Shown here in pieces: positions 18,863 through 27,324 of a stretch of 64,000 nucleotides of DNA. Numbering within the stretch: the first letter of the stretch is position 1; every line of letters starts with the position of its first letter. The DNA is taken from positions 33,527-97,526 of the forward strand of contig SWDH01000044.1 of assembly GCA_005116945.1 (NCBI GenBank), read 5' to 3'. Source of the stretch: Nitrospira sp. (GTDB lineage Bacteria; Nitrospirota; Nitrospiria; Nitrospirales; Nitrospiraceae). Below the pieces are notes generated by a model. It was given only the letters and a program-made list of their open reading frames with translations. It searched no databases and was not told the DNA's origin. A program made the translations under genes and the position numbers.

Positions 18863-19756
18863 TTACATGTGATCGTGGATATGTTTCGTTGAAGCATAAC
18901 TCGGCATGGTGACCCTGGGCACTCCCGATTCTGGATGACGATCGATCAAGACGTCGCAGCCATAGACAGCCCGCAAGGCGTCGACACCGATGACTTCATG
19001 CGGCGTGCCGAGACGGAAGAGCGCTCCAGCCTTCAACATCAAAATTCGATCGCAGTATTGGCTCGCAAGATTCAGATCATGTGAGACGAGCACCACGGTT
19101 AAGCCCCGTTCTTCTTTCAGTCGGCGAAGAATCGAGCAGATTTCAATCTGGTGCTGGAGATCGAGAAAGGCTGTCGGCTCGTCGAGTAACAAAATTTTCG
19201 GCGCCTGAGCTAATGCCCTGGCGATCATGACTCGTTGCCGCTCTCCACCGGATAAGTCCGAGACCAGGCGATCAGCCAGCGACACAACATCGGTCTCGAC
19301 CATAGCACTGTGCGCACAAGCGAGGTCGCTCGCGGTTTCGTCTCCAATTCCCATACTCCACCAGCGCGCAGTCCGATGCGGGAAACGCCCCATCAATACC
19401 GTCTCGGTCACCGTGAATGGAAACACTTGCGCATACTCCTGAGGCACGACCGCAACCAATCGCGCGATATCGGCCTGACTCCGTGTTCCGAGCGAGAGGC
19501 CACCCAGACGAACGTCCCCTTCGCCTGCCGGCAAGTAGCCGGAGAGCACTTTCAACAGCGAGGACTTTCCTGACCCGTTCGGTCCGACAACACCGAGAAT
19601 TTCTCCTGCATCGACATGGAAGGAAAGATGGTCCAAGGTCCAAATCCTTTCCCGCCCTTCCGTCGTGGGATAACGAAACGACACACCATCGACTTCGATG
19701 GCAGGGACGCCCACAGACAACCAGGACTGCATCGTTTCCATCCGATCGGTCTTCAT
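18863..19756 (-). CDS. btuD: Cobalamin ABC transporter ATPase (BtuD-like)
   Basis: A 297-residue ATPase of the iron-siderophore/B12 importer class. Walker A is GPNGSGKSSLLK, the signature is LSGGERQR, Walker B is ILLLDEPTAFLDL, and the switch histidine is in VLVSHDLNLA. About 25 extra residues precede the usual start of the fold. It follows the permease gene by one base. FecE/HmuV-type siderophore ATPases look alike; B12 is inferred from the riboswitches on both sides. Confidence 0.92.
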   Translation of the reverse strand: MKTDRMETMQSWLSVGVPAIEVDGVSFRYPTTEGRERIWTLDHLSFHVDAGEILGVVGPNGSGKSSLLKVLSGYLPAGEGDVRLGGLSLGTRSQADIARLVAVVPQEYAQVFPFTVTETVLMGRFPHRTARWWSMGIGDETASDLACAHSAMVETDVVSLADRLVSDLSGGERQRVMIARALAQAPKILLLDEPTAFLDLQHQIEICSILRRLKEERGLTVVLVSHDLNLASQYCDRILMLKAGALFRLGTPHEVIGVDALRAVYGCDVLIDRHPESGVPRVTMPSYASTKHIHDHM

Positions 19757-19757
19757 C

Positions 19758-20834
19758 TCACACCATTCGATCTTTTCGCCAGAGCAAGAGATAGAGAAAG
19801 AATGGGCCGCCGGTCAGCGCCGTCACGATACCGACCGGTATTTCAGCGGGGGCCATGATCGTTCGCGCGATCGTATCGGCCACGGCGAGAAACATCCCCC
19901 CCACCAACGCCGAGGCTGGAAGCAGCAATCGATGGTCCGACCCAATGACTAACCTGACGGCATGCGGGACAACCATGCCGACGAACCCGATCATGCCACT
20001 CACCGACACGATTGCGCCGGTCAGGAGCGCGGTAAGGACAAAGAGCCCTTTCTTGATCCCCTCGGTCTCTACGCCCAGTGAACGAGCCGTTTCTTCTCCC
20101 AATGTGAGCATATTGAGCAACTGCGCCTTGCGCATGAGCATTACCAAGACACACAGAACGTACAAGAGGAAGATACCCAAGGCAGGATAGTTAGGCGCCG
20201 TGAGCGATCCCATCAGCCACGCCATCAGTCCCGCGGAGCGATTCGGCTCTAAAATCGAGGTAATGAACATGATAAACGCCGTCAGAATGGCATTCAAAAT
20301 GACCCCCGCCAGCAGCAAGCTGTGGATCGGTAATCGGCTTTTTGATTGCGCCAATCGATAGATCAGCAGAAGCGCCATCAGGCCTCCTGCAAATCCAAAG
20401 AGCGGCAGGATCGGCAACAACATAAAGGTAGAGCCTATTCCGAACAGGATGGCCAACGAGACTCCCAATGCAGAGCCACTCGACACTCCCAATACATAGG
20501 GGTCGGCCAAGGGATTTCTCAATAACGCTTGAAGCGTGACACCAACCGCCGCCAGACCGGCCCCCACAAGAAACCCCATGAGTACTCGGGGAAACCGAAT
20601 CTGCACCATGATAATCTCGGATGTTCCTAGGGTTGCGGCACCTTCTTGGTCTGCGCGCAACATGTGCATGATCGCCGTGACAACGGTTTTCACATCTACC
20701 GACGTGGCGCCAAACTGCAGACAGAGCATCAGAACGGCGACGCTTGCCAGCAACAATCCGCCGATCACCGCCATCCATCGATGAACGGTCAACACCGCGC
20801 CGGCACTCGCCCATGATGAGGCTAGATCCGTCAT
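19758..20834 (-). CDS. btuC: Cobalamin ABC transporter permease (BtuC-like)
   Basis: A 358-residue FecCD-family permease with about ten membrane helices. Typical segments are RFPRVLMGFLVGAGLAAVG, LRNPLADPYVLGVSSGSALG, and the coupling region LGEETARSLGVETE. The C-terminal part GFVGMVVPHAVRLVIGSDHR is strongly conserved in the family. It is packed between btuF and btuD and completes the inner-membrane importer. Confidence 0.93.
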   Translation of the reverse strand: MTDLASSWASAGAVLTVHRWMAVIGGLLLASVAVLMLCLQFGATSVDVKTVVTAIMHMLRADQEGAATLGTSEIIMVQIRFPRVLMGFLVGAGLAAVGVTLQALLRNPLADPYVLGVSSGSALGVSLAILFGIGSTFMLLPILPLFGFAGGLMALLLIYRLAQSKSRLPIHSLLLAGVILNAILTAFIMFITSILEPNRSAGLMAWLMGSLTAPNYPALGIFLLYVLCVLVMLMRKAQLLNMLTLGEETARSLGVETEGIKKGLFVLTALLTGAIVSVSGMIGFVGMVVPHAVRLVIGSDHRLLLPASALVGGMFLAVADTIARTIMAPAEIPVGIVTALTGGPFFLYLLLWRKDRMV

Positions 20835-20846
20835 CTCTTACTCACG

Positions 20847-21863
20847 TTATTGTTCGGCTCGACTGCCCGACGAACTGTCCGGGTGTAAAATCTCCGCAAG
20901 CGCCTCGAGCCCCCTGGCGATTCGCGGACCAGGCCGGTTAAGCCAATCTGCAGAAATCTGGTGAAGCCTACCCCGCTTGACGGCCGTCATTGTCGTCCAT
21001 TGGTGCCAGGTCTGCTGTTCACTCTCCGAGATGCCTTCAGCCTTCCCGACGGGAAACACCAGAACTTCAGGATCTTCCTGAAGCACGGCCTCCATGCTGA
21101 GTCGTGGATACGGAGTTGCGCTCTTCGCGGCCACGTTGTCCCCCCCGGCCATTCGAATCACTTGGTCGATAAAGCTTCCCGGACCGACGGTGATCAGAGG
21201 CTGGCTGTTCAACACATAGAGCATCCGTACCGGAGCCTTTCCTTGGATACGCCGTTGAATCACAGCCACCTCTTGCCGAAGCTGCATCGCAAGCGTATCG
21301 GCCTTCGATGATCTCCCGACGATGCGTCCAAGCGTTTGGATATGGACAAAAATCCCTTCGACATTCTGATCGGCCAAGATGAAGACGGGGATCTTCAACT
21401 GTTCAAGCTTCACGATGACATCAGGCTTGAGAAAGTCGTTGGGCGCGATGACCAAATCAGGCTGGAGTGCCACCAACGATTCCAAGTTCGGATTCGAGTA
21501 GCCGACCTTCGGTTTCTTCAGTGCCTCCGGCGGATAGTCGCAAAAATCCGTGACGCCGACGAGTTGCTCTCCCGCCTCCATCGAAAACAACATTTCAGTG
21601 ATGCTGGGCGCCAGTGAGATAATCCTCGTTGGAGGCTTGGCGAAATACATCCGCCGACCGGCATCATCGACATACGCCTTGGCTGACACGTGTGTCATGA
21701 ATGGCATGCCGGTCAGAATGCCTTGCTGCCGACGTGTCATGCCCGACCTCTCATCGTTCGCATTCGCACACGTTCCGGTTGAAACAATGAGCACGACTGC
21801 TCCTATCAGCAGCCCCGCCCACCATCGACTATGCCATGTGGAGTTCAAATAGAAAATCCCCAA
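20847..21863 (-). CDS. btuF: Cobalamin-binding periplasmic protein (BtuF-like)
   Basis: A protein of about 338 residues with a signal peptide and a type III periplasmic-binding fold: RIISLAPSITEMLFSM, VGVTDFCDYPPEA, the LQPDLVIA helix, and the ADWLNRPGPRIARGLEAL C-terminus. It would hand B12 to BtuCD. No good ATG exists at the 5' end; TTG at 21863 (or 21848) is the likely start, so the exact N-terminus is uncertain. A cobalamin riboswitch lies about 80 bases upstream. Confidence 0.88.
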   Translation of the reverse strand: MGIFYLNSTWHSRWWAGLLIGAVVLIVSTGTCANANDERSGMTRRQQGILTGMPFMTHVSAKAYVDDAGRRMYFAKPPTRIISLAPSITEMLFSMEAGEQLVGVTDFCDYPPEALKKPKVGYSNPNLESLVALQPDLVIAPNDFLKPDVIVKLEQLKIPVFILADQNVEGIFVHIQTLGRIVGRSSKADTLAMQLRQEVAVIQRRIQGKAPVRMLYVLNSQPLITVGPGSFIDQVIRMAGGDNVAAKSATPYPRLSMEAVLQEDPEVLVFPVGKAEGISESEQQTWHQWTTMTAVKRGRLHQISADWLNRPGPRIARGLEALAEILHPDSSSGSRAEQ

Positions 21864-21944
21864 GGCCTCGACAGACCCTGAGGATTACACCCGTAACTCA
21901 TCCTCGCCAATTCCCCAGCCCACGAGGGAACGTTGGTCAACTCT

Positions 21945-22092
21945 CCCGGCAGGTCTTCTGGCTCATGGTTCACCCTACTCCCCGCGCCTTCCCATCCATG
22001 AATTAGACAGTGGCATTCACGGGTTTCGTCCCCATTTACAGCGGCGGGACCGCGAGGGACTTGCACCCTCTTCCCTTACCCAGGAGTCATAT
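21945..22092 (-). promoter_or_regulatory. Cobalamin riboswitch upstream of btuFCD
   Basis: On the minus strand the order is AAGGGAAGAGGGTGCAAGTC, then CCCGCCGCTGTAAATGGGGA, GCCACTG, GGGAAGGCGCGGGGAGTAGG, and AGCCAGAAGACCTGCC. All conserved boxes of the AdoCbl aptamer are present, with a better match than the second copy at 18640-18800. It would control btuF, btuC and btuD. Confidence 0.93.
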
Positions 22093-22227
22093 TGTGGAAG
22101 GCACTCTAGGAGAGCGGGAAGAAGGTTGTCAAGGTCAATACTGTCCCTGACCCCCAGGCCTACCCATGCAACCACTCTCGACATATGGAGGTGGCACCTG
22201 ACACACACGACGAACCGACCCAATGTG

Positions 22228-22494
22228 CTATCTGCGATGACTCCTATAATGCAGTTTGAGCGCGAGAATTGCCCCAGTCAGAATCAATGTGATGCAATTG
22301 GTGACAATGATCGGCCAGGAATGCAACACCAACCCATACAGAAACCAGAGACAGACGCCAGCTGAGAATATGGCGAGCATACCCAGCGACACATCGCCCG
22401 CAGACTTCGAAACCCACGTCTTCTGCAGTTGAGGCCAAAAGGCACAGGTCGTCAACGCCCCCGCTGCAAACCCTAGTAGATCAATTCCCGTCAT
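22228..22494 (-). CDS. SemiSWEET-type small membrane transporter (PQ-loop)
   Basis: An 88-residue protein with three predicted membrane helices and the PQ-loop motif FWPQLQKTW after helix one. This is the size and layout of bacterial SemiSWEET sugar transporters, which work as dimers. ATG at 22494 has GGAGGGTG at good distance; a GTG three codons earlier is possible. It is the first gene beyond the B12 island and reads toward it, but lies upstream of the riboswitch. The substrate is unknown. Confidence 0.85.
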   Translation of the reverse strand: MTGIDLLGFAAGALTTCAFWPQLQKTWVSKSAGDVSLGMLAIFSAGVCLWFLYGLVLHSWPIIVTNCITLILTGAILALKLHYRSHRR

Positions 22495-22603
22495 CGCTAT
22501 CACCCTCCTATCCGTTCAACCTGCTTGTCAAGATGAACAGCCCTGTGATACATTTCGCACCTTACAAACGTGCATCGATACGACTAGATGAAGGAGTCTA
22601 CCC

Positions 22604-22798
22604 GTGGCATTTACATGCGATCTCTGTAGCAAACGTCGCCAATCCGGCCATAACGTCAGCCATGCTAACAACAAGACCAAGCGGATCTTCAAGCCGAACC
22701 TCCAACCGGTCCGAGCCCTGATCAACGGTCAAACGAAGCGCATTCGGGTCTGCACACGATGCTTGCGTTCAGGGTTAGTTCAAAAGGCCGTCTAGTTC
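22604..22798 (+). CDS. rpmB: 50S ribosomal protein L28
   Basis: A 63-residue L28. The sequence [27 protein letters not shown] and [14 protein letters not shown] is characteristic. Two CxxC pairs mark the zinc-binding form. The start is GTG at 22604 with AAGGAG upstream. It stands alone on the plus strand; the usual partner L33 is not nearby. Confidence 0.95.
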
Positions 22799-22834
22799 GC
22801 CTCCGATTGCTGAGCTCTTCTCTACCATACGCCT

Positions 22835-22993
22835 TAGTTGCACGTCATCGTGGCGGCATTCTGCACGTAGGCCATACCTGACAAGAGATGGTGTAACGCA
22901 TAGCCGTGCCCATAACCCGGCACGTCTTCAAATCGATCGGACTGATCGAGGGCAAGACGTTGGCCTTGTAGGCTTGGATCGACGACGTGCAAT
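22835..22993 (-). pseudogene. Unidentified gene fragment (about 52 codons)
   Basis: A short minus-strand frame between two stops reads LHVVDPSLQGQRLALDQSDR and then FEDVPGYGHGYALHHLLSGM before a TAA. Its composition looks like real protein rather than chance reading, but it has no start codon context and I do not recognise the family. It lies next to other remnants of an exopolysaccharide locus. It may be the C-terminal end of a decayed gene. Confidence 0.25.
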
Positions 22994-23177
22994 CTGATTG
23001 TTTAAAAAGAGAATCGAAGCAGAAGAGGGAGAGACTGGCTGGTTACCGGAGGAAGATATGGTGAGCGGGGAAACGAACGGTGAGCGGGAAATTGAGGAAG
23101 CCCCTAGACCAAGCAACCATTTCGGCACAGCAGAACTTCACTGGTCTATACGTCTCAGATGCAGAGAGAGCATCCTG

Positions 23178-23404
23178 CTAGAAAAAGCTGCGAGGGACCA
23201 CGATAATATCCTCTGGAAGGATGATCCCTTCCAAATCCAGTGACATTTCCTGCTCCTTTCCTTCAATTTTTCGAATGACCTTGACGAGGCTTGTGGCAGC
23301 TTTGTCGGTGAAGCCGCCTGCCATGGTGATGGCTTTATGAAGCGTCAGCTCTCTCTCATAGGGATAGTCACCAGCCCGACGCATTTCTCCTTTGACATAG
23401 GGTC
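23178..23404 (-). pseudogene. Remnant of a polysaccharide export protein (Wza-like SLBB domain)
   Basis: About 75 codons read VKGEMRRAGDYPYERELTLH, then KAITMAGGFTDKAATS, and end with LPEDIIVVPRSFF. This is the C-terminal SLBB/soluble-ligand-binding part of Wza/GumB-type outer-membrane export proteins. The frame begins after a stop, without a signal peptide or the preceding polysaccharide-export domain, so it cannot be functional. The 270 bases upstream hold only short disrupted frames. Confidence 0.7.
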
Positions 23405-23678
23405 AATCTCTTGACGGGGTCTCACTGGCCAACGCGCAAGGATACCCACCTGAGGGCTCTGCCCGCCATCGACGTCGCCGGTCTTCGAGCTCAAGTTCTC
23501 GGAACCCTTCACCCTGCATAGAAACTTCTCGAACGGCTTTGCATGCAGTGGGAAAATATAGGGCGGCAAACCGCTGTCTCCTTCCCCTCATAATAGTGCG
23601 TGTTCACCCATAATTTCCGTAATATGAGTGCAGGCCATGATGTGGCGTGATGGTTGTTTATCGAAAGGCCGGCACAAC

Positions 23679-24251
23679 TCACCGGAGGATCGCACCACTG
23701 CTACCATGCGGGATCACTTCATCGCGATGAATATGCATGGCGACAGCTTGTTGAATGAGCTGAACACGCAGGACGATATAATCATGTCCAGCATGGTGGA
23801 TGAATTGTCCCGTCAGGCCTCGAAGCGGACCTGAAACAATCTCTACCTGCATTCCCTCTACGAAAAGATCCATGCACTGTACAAGACGATCGCTCTCGCA
23901 GGCAGTACGAATCGCTTCGAGTTCTGCATCTGGGATTACCTCAGGCCCAACGGACCCCACAATACCGGCGACACCTGAAATCTGCATGATCGTCAAACGA
24001 TTCCTGAGCGAGAATCGGGCAAAGCAGTATCCGGGAAACAACGGAAGTTCTGTGAGGACCTTGCGATCCGACCATTGACGCTGTTGCCTGGTTAAGGGAA
24101 GGAATGGCTCTATCCCGACTCCAGCCAATCGTTCATGCACCCGTTTTTCATGATGCCCATTGGTGCGGAGCGCATACCAGTGAAAATCCATATTCACATC
24201 ACGAGACGCCTGGTCGAGGCCCGTGAATCGAGATTGGGCAAGTGATGACAT
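23679..24251 (-). CDS. NusG-like transcription elongation factor (RfaH/UpxY type)
   Basis: A protein of about 190 residues with an N-terminal NGN domain (FHWYALRTNGHHEKRV, ELPLFPGYCFARF, IMQISGVAGIVG) and a C-terminal KOW domain (GMQVEIVSGPLRGLTGQFI). Paralogues of this type act as operon-specific antiterminators, often for capsule or exopolysaccharide loci. ATG at 24251 is preferred (AGGGCGAAG upstream); ATG at 24191 is an alternative. The Wza-like remnant downstream suggests that its target locus has largely been lost here. Confidence 0.82.
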   Translation of the reverse strand: MSSLAQSRFTGLDQASRDVNMDFHWYALRTNGHHEKRVHERLAGVGIEPFLPLTRQQRQWSDRKVLTELPLFPGYCFARFSLRNRLTIMQISGVAGIVGSVGPEVIPDAELEAIRTACESDRLVQCMDLFVEGMQVEIVSGPLRGLTGQFIHHAGHDYIVLRVQLIQQAVAMHIHRDEVIPHGSSGAILR

Positions 24252-24545
24252 GCTTCGCCCTGTTAGTCTCAAAAAATTCGTCTTGAGGCTGCATATTGTA
24301 CGGTGTTGCAAGTGGAGTGTGCATCGTACAAACATGCCGGCATGAGACGACTGTGTACATTCTTCGGAAACAATTTCAGCGGGGCGAGTTGAATAAAAAA
24401 CGGATATTGTACTTATATATCTAATACCTATAAGCCCCACTACTTAAGCGGGGGTTGCATAGCCCAATAGGCTATGGCACCATCCGCCCATGCATGCATA
24501 TCGCGGTGCACGCCTACTATAAAGGTACAACGTGCGAGGTACGGT

Positions 24546-25292
24546 ATGGCTGGGAAACAGCAGGCAAACATGACAAAACACAAGTCGTGGCCGGTGCGAG
24601 TGGCGCTGGTGAGTTACAATCATCTCGCAAGAGTTGGGCTCCAAGGCATCCTCCGAAACATTCCTGGAATTAACCTGATCGGCGAGTCAAACGGAGGTGC
24701 GCATGCGCACGCACTGATCCAAGAGATGAAACCAGATTGTGTCATCATCGACCTTGAATCGAGCAGAAACTCGCTTGCGTCTGTGCAGTACTACAAACAA
24801 TTATCACCACAGACGAGAGTGCTTCTCTTTGCCGATTGGAACGACATCGAACGTGCGCGTGCGGCTATTGGTATGGGAGCAGACGGTGTGATACTAAAGT
24901 GCCAGCCTTCATCTGTGCTGATAGCCATGATTGAAGGCGAAAAAGACGAGTCCCCTTCTACGATGATAGCTTTTTCTGAGATTCAACCTGAGCCGGATAC
25001 CCGCACAAAACTACCGGTCCGCCAGACTCCGGTCCATCATATGGTGTCCGTTGATTCCTTGACAGAACGGGAACGGAGTGTGATTGCCCTCGTCGGCGAA
25101 GGACTATCTAATCGAGATATCAGTGATCGTCTTTCTATCTCGGACATCACAGTTCGTCACCATTTGACGAGAATATTTGACAAGCTGGGTGTGGCCAATC
25201 GCCAGAAACTATTGATTAGCGCACACCATTTGGGACTGGTCGAATTGAGGAGCCCGGCTCAGCTTTCCGCAGGACACTCTTCTTCAGTATAG
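24546..25292 (+). CDS. LuxR/NarL-type response regulator with diverged receiver
   Basis: A 248-residue regulator. The N-terminal receiver-like domain (VRVALVSYNHLARVGLQGIL) keeps an aspartate at the usual acceptor place (CVIIDLESS), but the N-terminal acidic pair is missing and the conserved lysine region reads VILKCQ. Phosphorylation is therefore doubtful. The C-terminal GerE helix-turn-helix is normal: LTERERSVIALVGEGLSNRD, then SDITVRHHLTRIFDKLGV. ATG at 24546 has GAGGT upstream; ATG at 24570 is possible. It is divergent from the NusG-like gene and may control the vanished polysaccharide locus. Confidence 0.82.
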   Translation: MAGKQQANMTKHKSWPVRVALVSYNHLARVGLQGILRNIPGINLIGESNGGAHAHALIQEMKPDCVIIDLESSRNSLASVQYYKQLSPQTRVLLFADWNDIERARAAIGMGADGVILKCQPSSVLIAMIEGEKDESPSTMIAFSEIQPEPDTRTKLPVRQTPVHHMVSVDSLTERERSVIALVGEGLSNRDISDRLSISDITVRHHLTRIFDKLGVANRQKLLISAHHLGLVELRSPAQLSAGHSSSV

Positions 25293-25462
25293 CCAGCAGC
25301 ACCCCCGCACAGGATGACACGGATTCTGAACCCTCTGATATGAATTCATACCGGAAACGGATAGGCGATATTCGCGCTAACAGAACCGTGCGTGAGAAAA
25401 TGATTGAGCGGCGCTTACAGTGAGCAGCAGGAATGGGAGAAAGACGTGTACGAATGACGGGT

Positions 25463-25537
25463 TGGAGCGGGCGAGGGGATTTGAACCCCTGACAACTAGC
25501 TTGGGAAGCTAGGACTCTACCACTGAGCTACGCCCGC
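25463..25537 (-). tRNA. tRNA-Gly (anticodon CCC)
   Basis: A complete cloverleaf on the minus strand. The acceptor stem pairs GCGGGCG with CGCCCGC. The anticodon stem pairs CTAGC with GCTAG around loop TTCCCAA, giving anticodon CCC. The T arm is CAGGGGTTCAAATCCCCTC-like. A discriminator T and an encoded CCA follow. Confidence 0.95.
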
Positions 25538-25639
25538 TCACTCAATCGAATCCTACGCTGGCTCAGGAGCCAAGTCAATCGAACAGGAGAAACATTCTCA
25601 GCTCTTGCCCCTCGTACTTCCTGCTGACCCAGCGCCTCA

Positions 25640-26851
25640 CTATTTCTTCAGTTCCACCACCGCAAATTTTCTTCGGCCAACCTTCAGTCGGTAGGTGTGT
25701 CCTGCCACAATAGGAATGACCGCCTTCGCGTCGAGTTGCTTCTGTTCGTCCACCTCTAGGCCCCCCTGAATAATCAGCCGGCGAGCCTCACTCTTGCTTG
25801 GCACAAGCCTCGTCTTCACTACCAGCTCGACAAGACTGATCGCGTGCCCTTCCTGCAGATCGGCCAGAGTCAACATCACCCGCGCGTCCGGCTCGCTTGG
25901 AAATTCCCGCTCCTGAAATTTCTGCTGAAAGGCCACCCTCGCCTGCCGGCCGGCATCTTCCCCGTGATACCGAGCGACGATCAACGATGCGAGCGCTTGC
26001 TTCGACTCCATAGGATGCGTTGCCTTCACTCCAGCCATATCCTCCGTCGTCAGCAGCTCATAGTAACGAAGCATCAGCGTGTCGCTGATCGACATGAGCT
26101 TGCCGTACATGTCGTTCGGCGCATCCTCCAATGCGATATAGTTGCCGACACTCTTGCTCATTTTCTTCACGCCATCGGTGCCCTCCAGCAACGGCATCGT
26201 CATCACGACCTGCGGTTCCTGCCCATGACCCCGCTGGAGGTCACGGCCAACAAGAAGATTGAACTTCTGATCGGTGCCGCCCAATTCGATATCGGACTTG
26301 AGCGCGACGGAATCGTAGCCCTGCACGAGGGGATACATAAATTCATGGATACTGATGGGTTTCTGCTCTGCATAACGCTTCCGGAAATCGTCCCGCTCCA
26401 ACATGCGAGCGACACTATATTGCGCACTCAAATGGATCAACGCCTCCGCGGTCATCGTGCTCATCCACCGGCTGTTGAACTCTACCAGAGTCTTCGCAGG
26501 ATCGAGAATTTTAAAGATCTGCCGCTCGTAGGTTGTGGCATTCTCCAATACCCTTTCCTTCGAAAGCGCGACGCGCGTTTCGGATTGACCGGTCGGATCG
26601 CCGATCATCCCGGTGAAATCACCGATCAAGAAGATCACGTGATGCCCGAGTTCCTGAAAATGTTTCAGCTTGTGGATCAGGACGGTATGGCCCAAATGCA
26701 AGTCTGGCGCAGTCGGATCGAATCCGGCTTTCACACGAAGCGGCCGGTTCTCTTTCAACGAGCGTGTCAGCTTCGCTTCAAGTTCGGTCCGTTGAATGAC
26801 CTCCACAACTCCACGGAGGATCAAATCGAGTTGACGGGAAAGTTCGCTCAT
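25640..26851 (-). CDS. tyrS: Tyrosyl-tRNA synthetase
   Basis: A 403-residue class I aminoacyl-tRNA synthetase. The HIGH-like motif is HLGHTVL near residue 51, and the KMSKS motif is intact near residue 230. The C-terminal S4 RNA-binding domain is recognisable ([20 protein letters not shown]). The sequence type ([21 protein letters not shown]) is that of the shorter TyrZ-like class. Its ATG overlaps the comEA stop (ATGA). Confidence 0.96.
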   Translation of the reverse strand: MSELSRQLDLILRGVVEVIQRTELEAKLTRSLKENRPLRVKAGFDPTAPDLHLGHTVLIHKLKHFQELGHHVIFLIGDFTGMIGDPTGQSETRVALSKERVLENATTYERQIFKILDPAKTLVEFNSRWMSTMTAEALIHLSAQYSVARMLERDDFRKRYAEQKPISIHEFMYPLVQGYDSVALKSDIELGGTDQKFNLLVGRDLQRGHGQEPQVVMTMPLLEGTDGVKKMSKSVGNYIALEDAPNDMYGKLMSISDTLMLRYYELLTTEDMAGVKATHPMESKQALASLIVARYHGEDAGRQARVAFQQKFQEREFPSEPDARVMLTLADLQEGHAISLVELVVKTRLVPSKSEARRLIIQGGLEVDEQKQLDAKAVIPIVAGHTYRLKVGRRKFAVVELKK

Positions 26852-27324
26852 GTTGCCTTCCTCCGTCTATCTGACAATCCGCGATCAGACGTGACCGTCA
26901 CCAATGGCCGAATCCGCTCAAACGTCTTGCTCCCGATCCCCTTGACGGCTTGCAACTCATCAAGAGAGTGAAAGGCTCCGATCGACCGGCGATACGCGAG
27001 AATCCGTTCGGCTAACTTAGGACCGACCCCTGGCAATCCTTCAAAATCATGGCCAGTCGCACTATTGAGATCAATAGGGCCTTGGTGAAACCGTTTCGGT
27101 ACGAGGCTCGTCGCCGGTTGGTCTGCCAGCGAAAGGCTGGGAAACGGGCTCACCGTGGTCACACGCCCACTGCCGGAAGGAATGTCAGCCTTCACTCCCC
27201 CACGCGATTCGAGGACAAGGTCGTGCTCACGGTCGGATGAAGTCGGCAGGGCCCACCCGATCCAGAAGACGACTCCCATCGTCGTTGCGAACATCCCGAG
27301 CTTGAGGAGGAGCGATTGCCACAT
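26848..27324 (-). CDS. comEA: ComEA-like helix-hairpin-helix protein
   Basis: A 158-residue protein with an N-terminal membrane anchor ([16 protein letters not shown]) and a C-terminal pair of helix-hairpin-helix motifs ([20 protein letters not shown] and [18 protein letters not shown]). Proteins of this type bind incoming DNA in natural transformation. About 60 disordered residues separate anchor and DNA-binding part. It overlaps lpd by one base (TAATG) and tyrS by four. Other competence genes are absent from the window. Confidence 0.85.
   Translation of the reverse strand: MWQSLLLKLGMFATTMGVVFWIGWALPTSSDREHDLVLESRGGVKADIPSGSGRVTTVSPFPSLSLADQPATSLVPKRFHQGPIDLNSATGHDFEGLPGVGPKLAERILAYRRSIGAFHSLDELQAVKGIGSKTFERIRPLVTVTSDRGLSDRRRKAT

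Noticed and set aside
25844-26971. A 375-codon plus-strand frame opposite tyrS
   Set aside because: Histidine/arginine-rich antisense shadow; the minus-strand frame is clearly TyrS.
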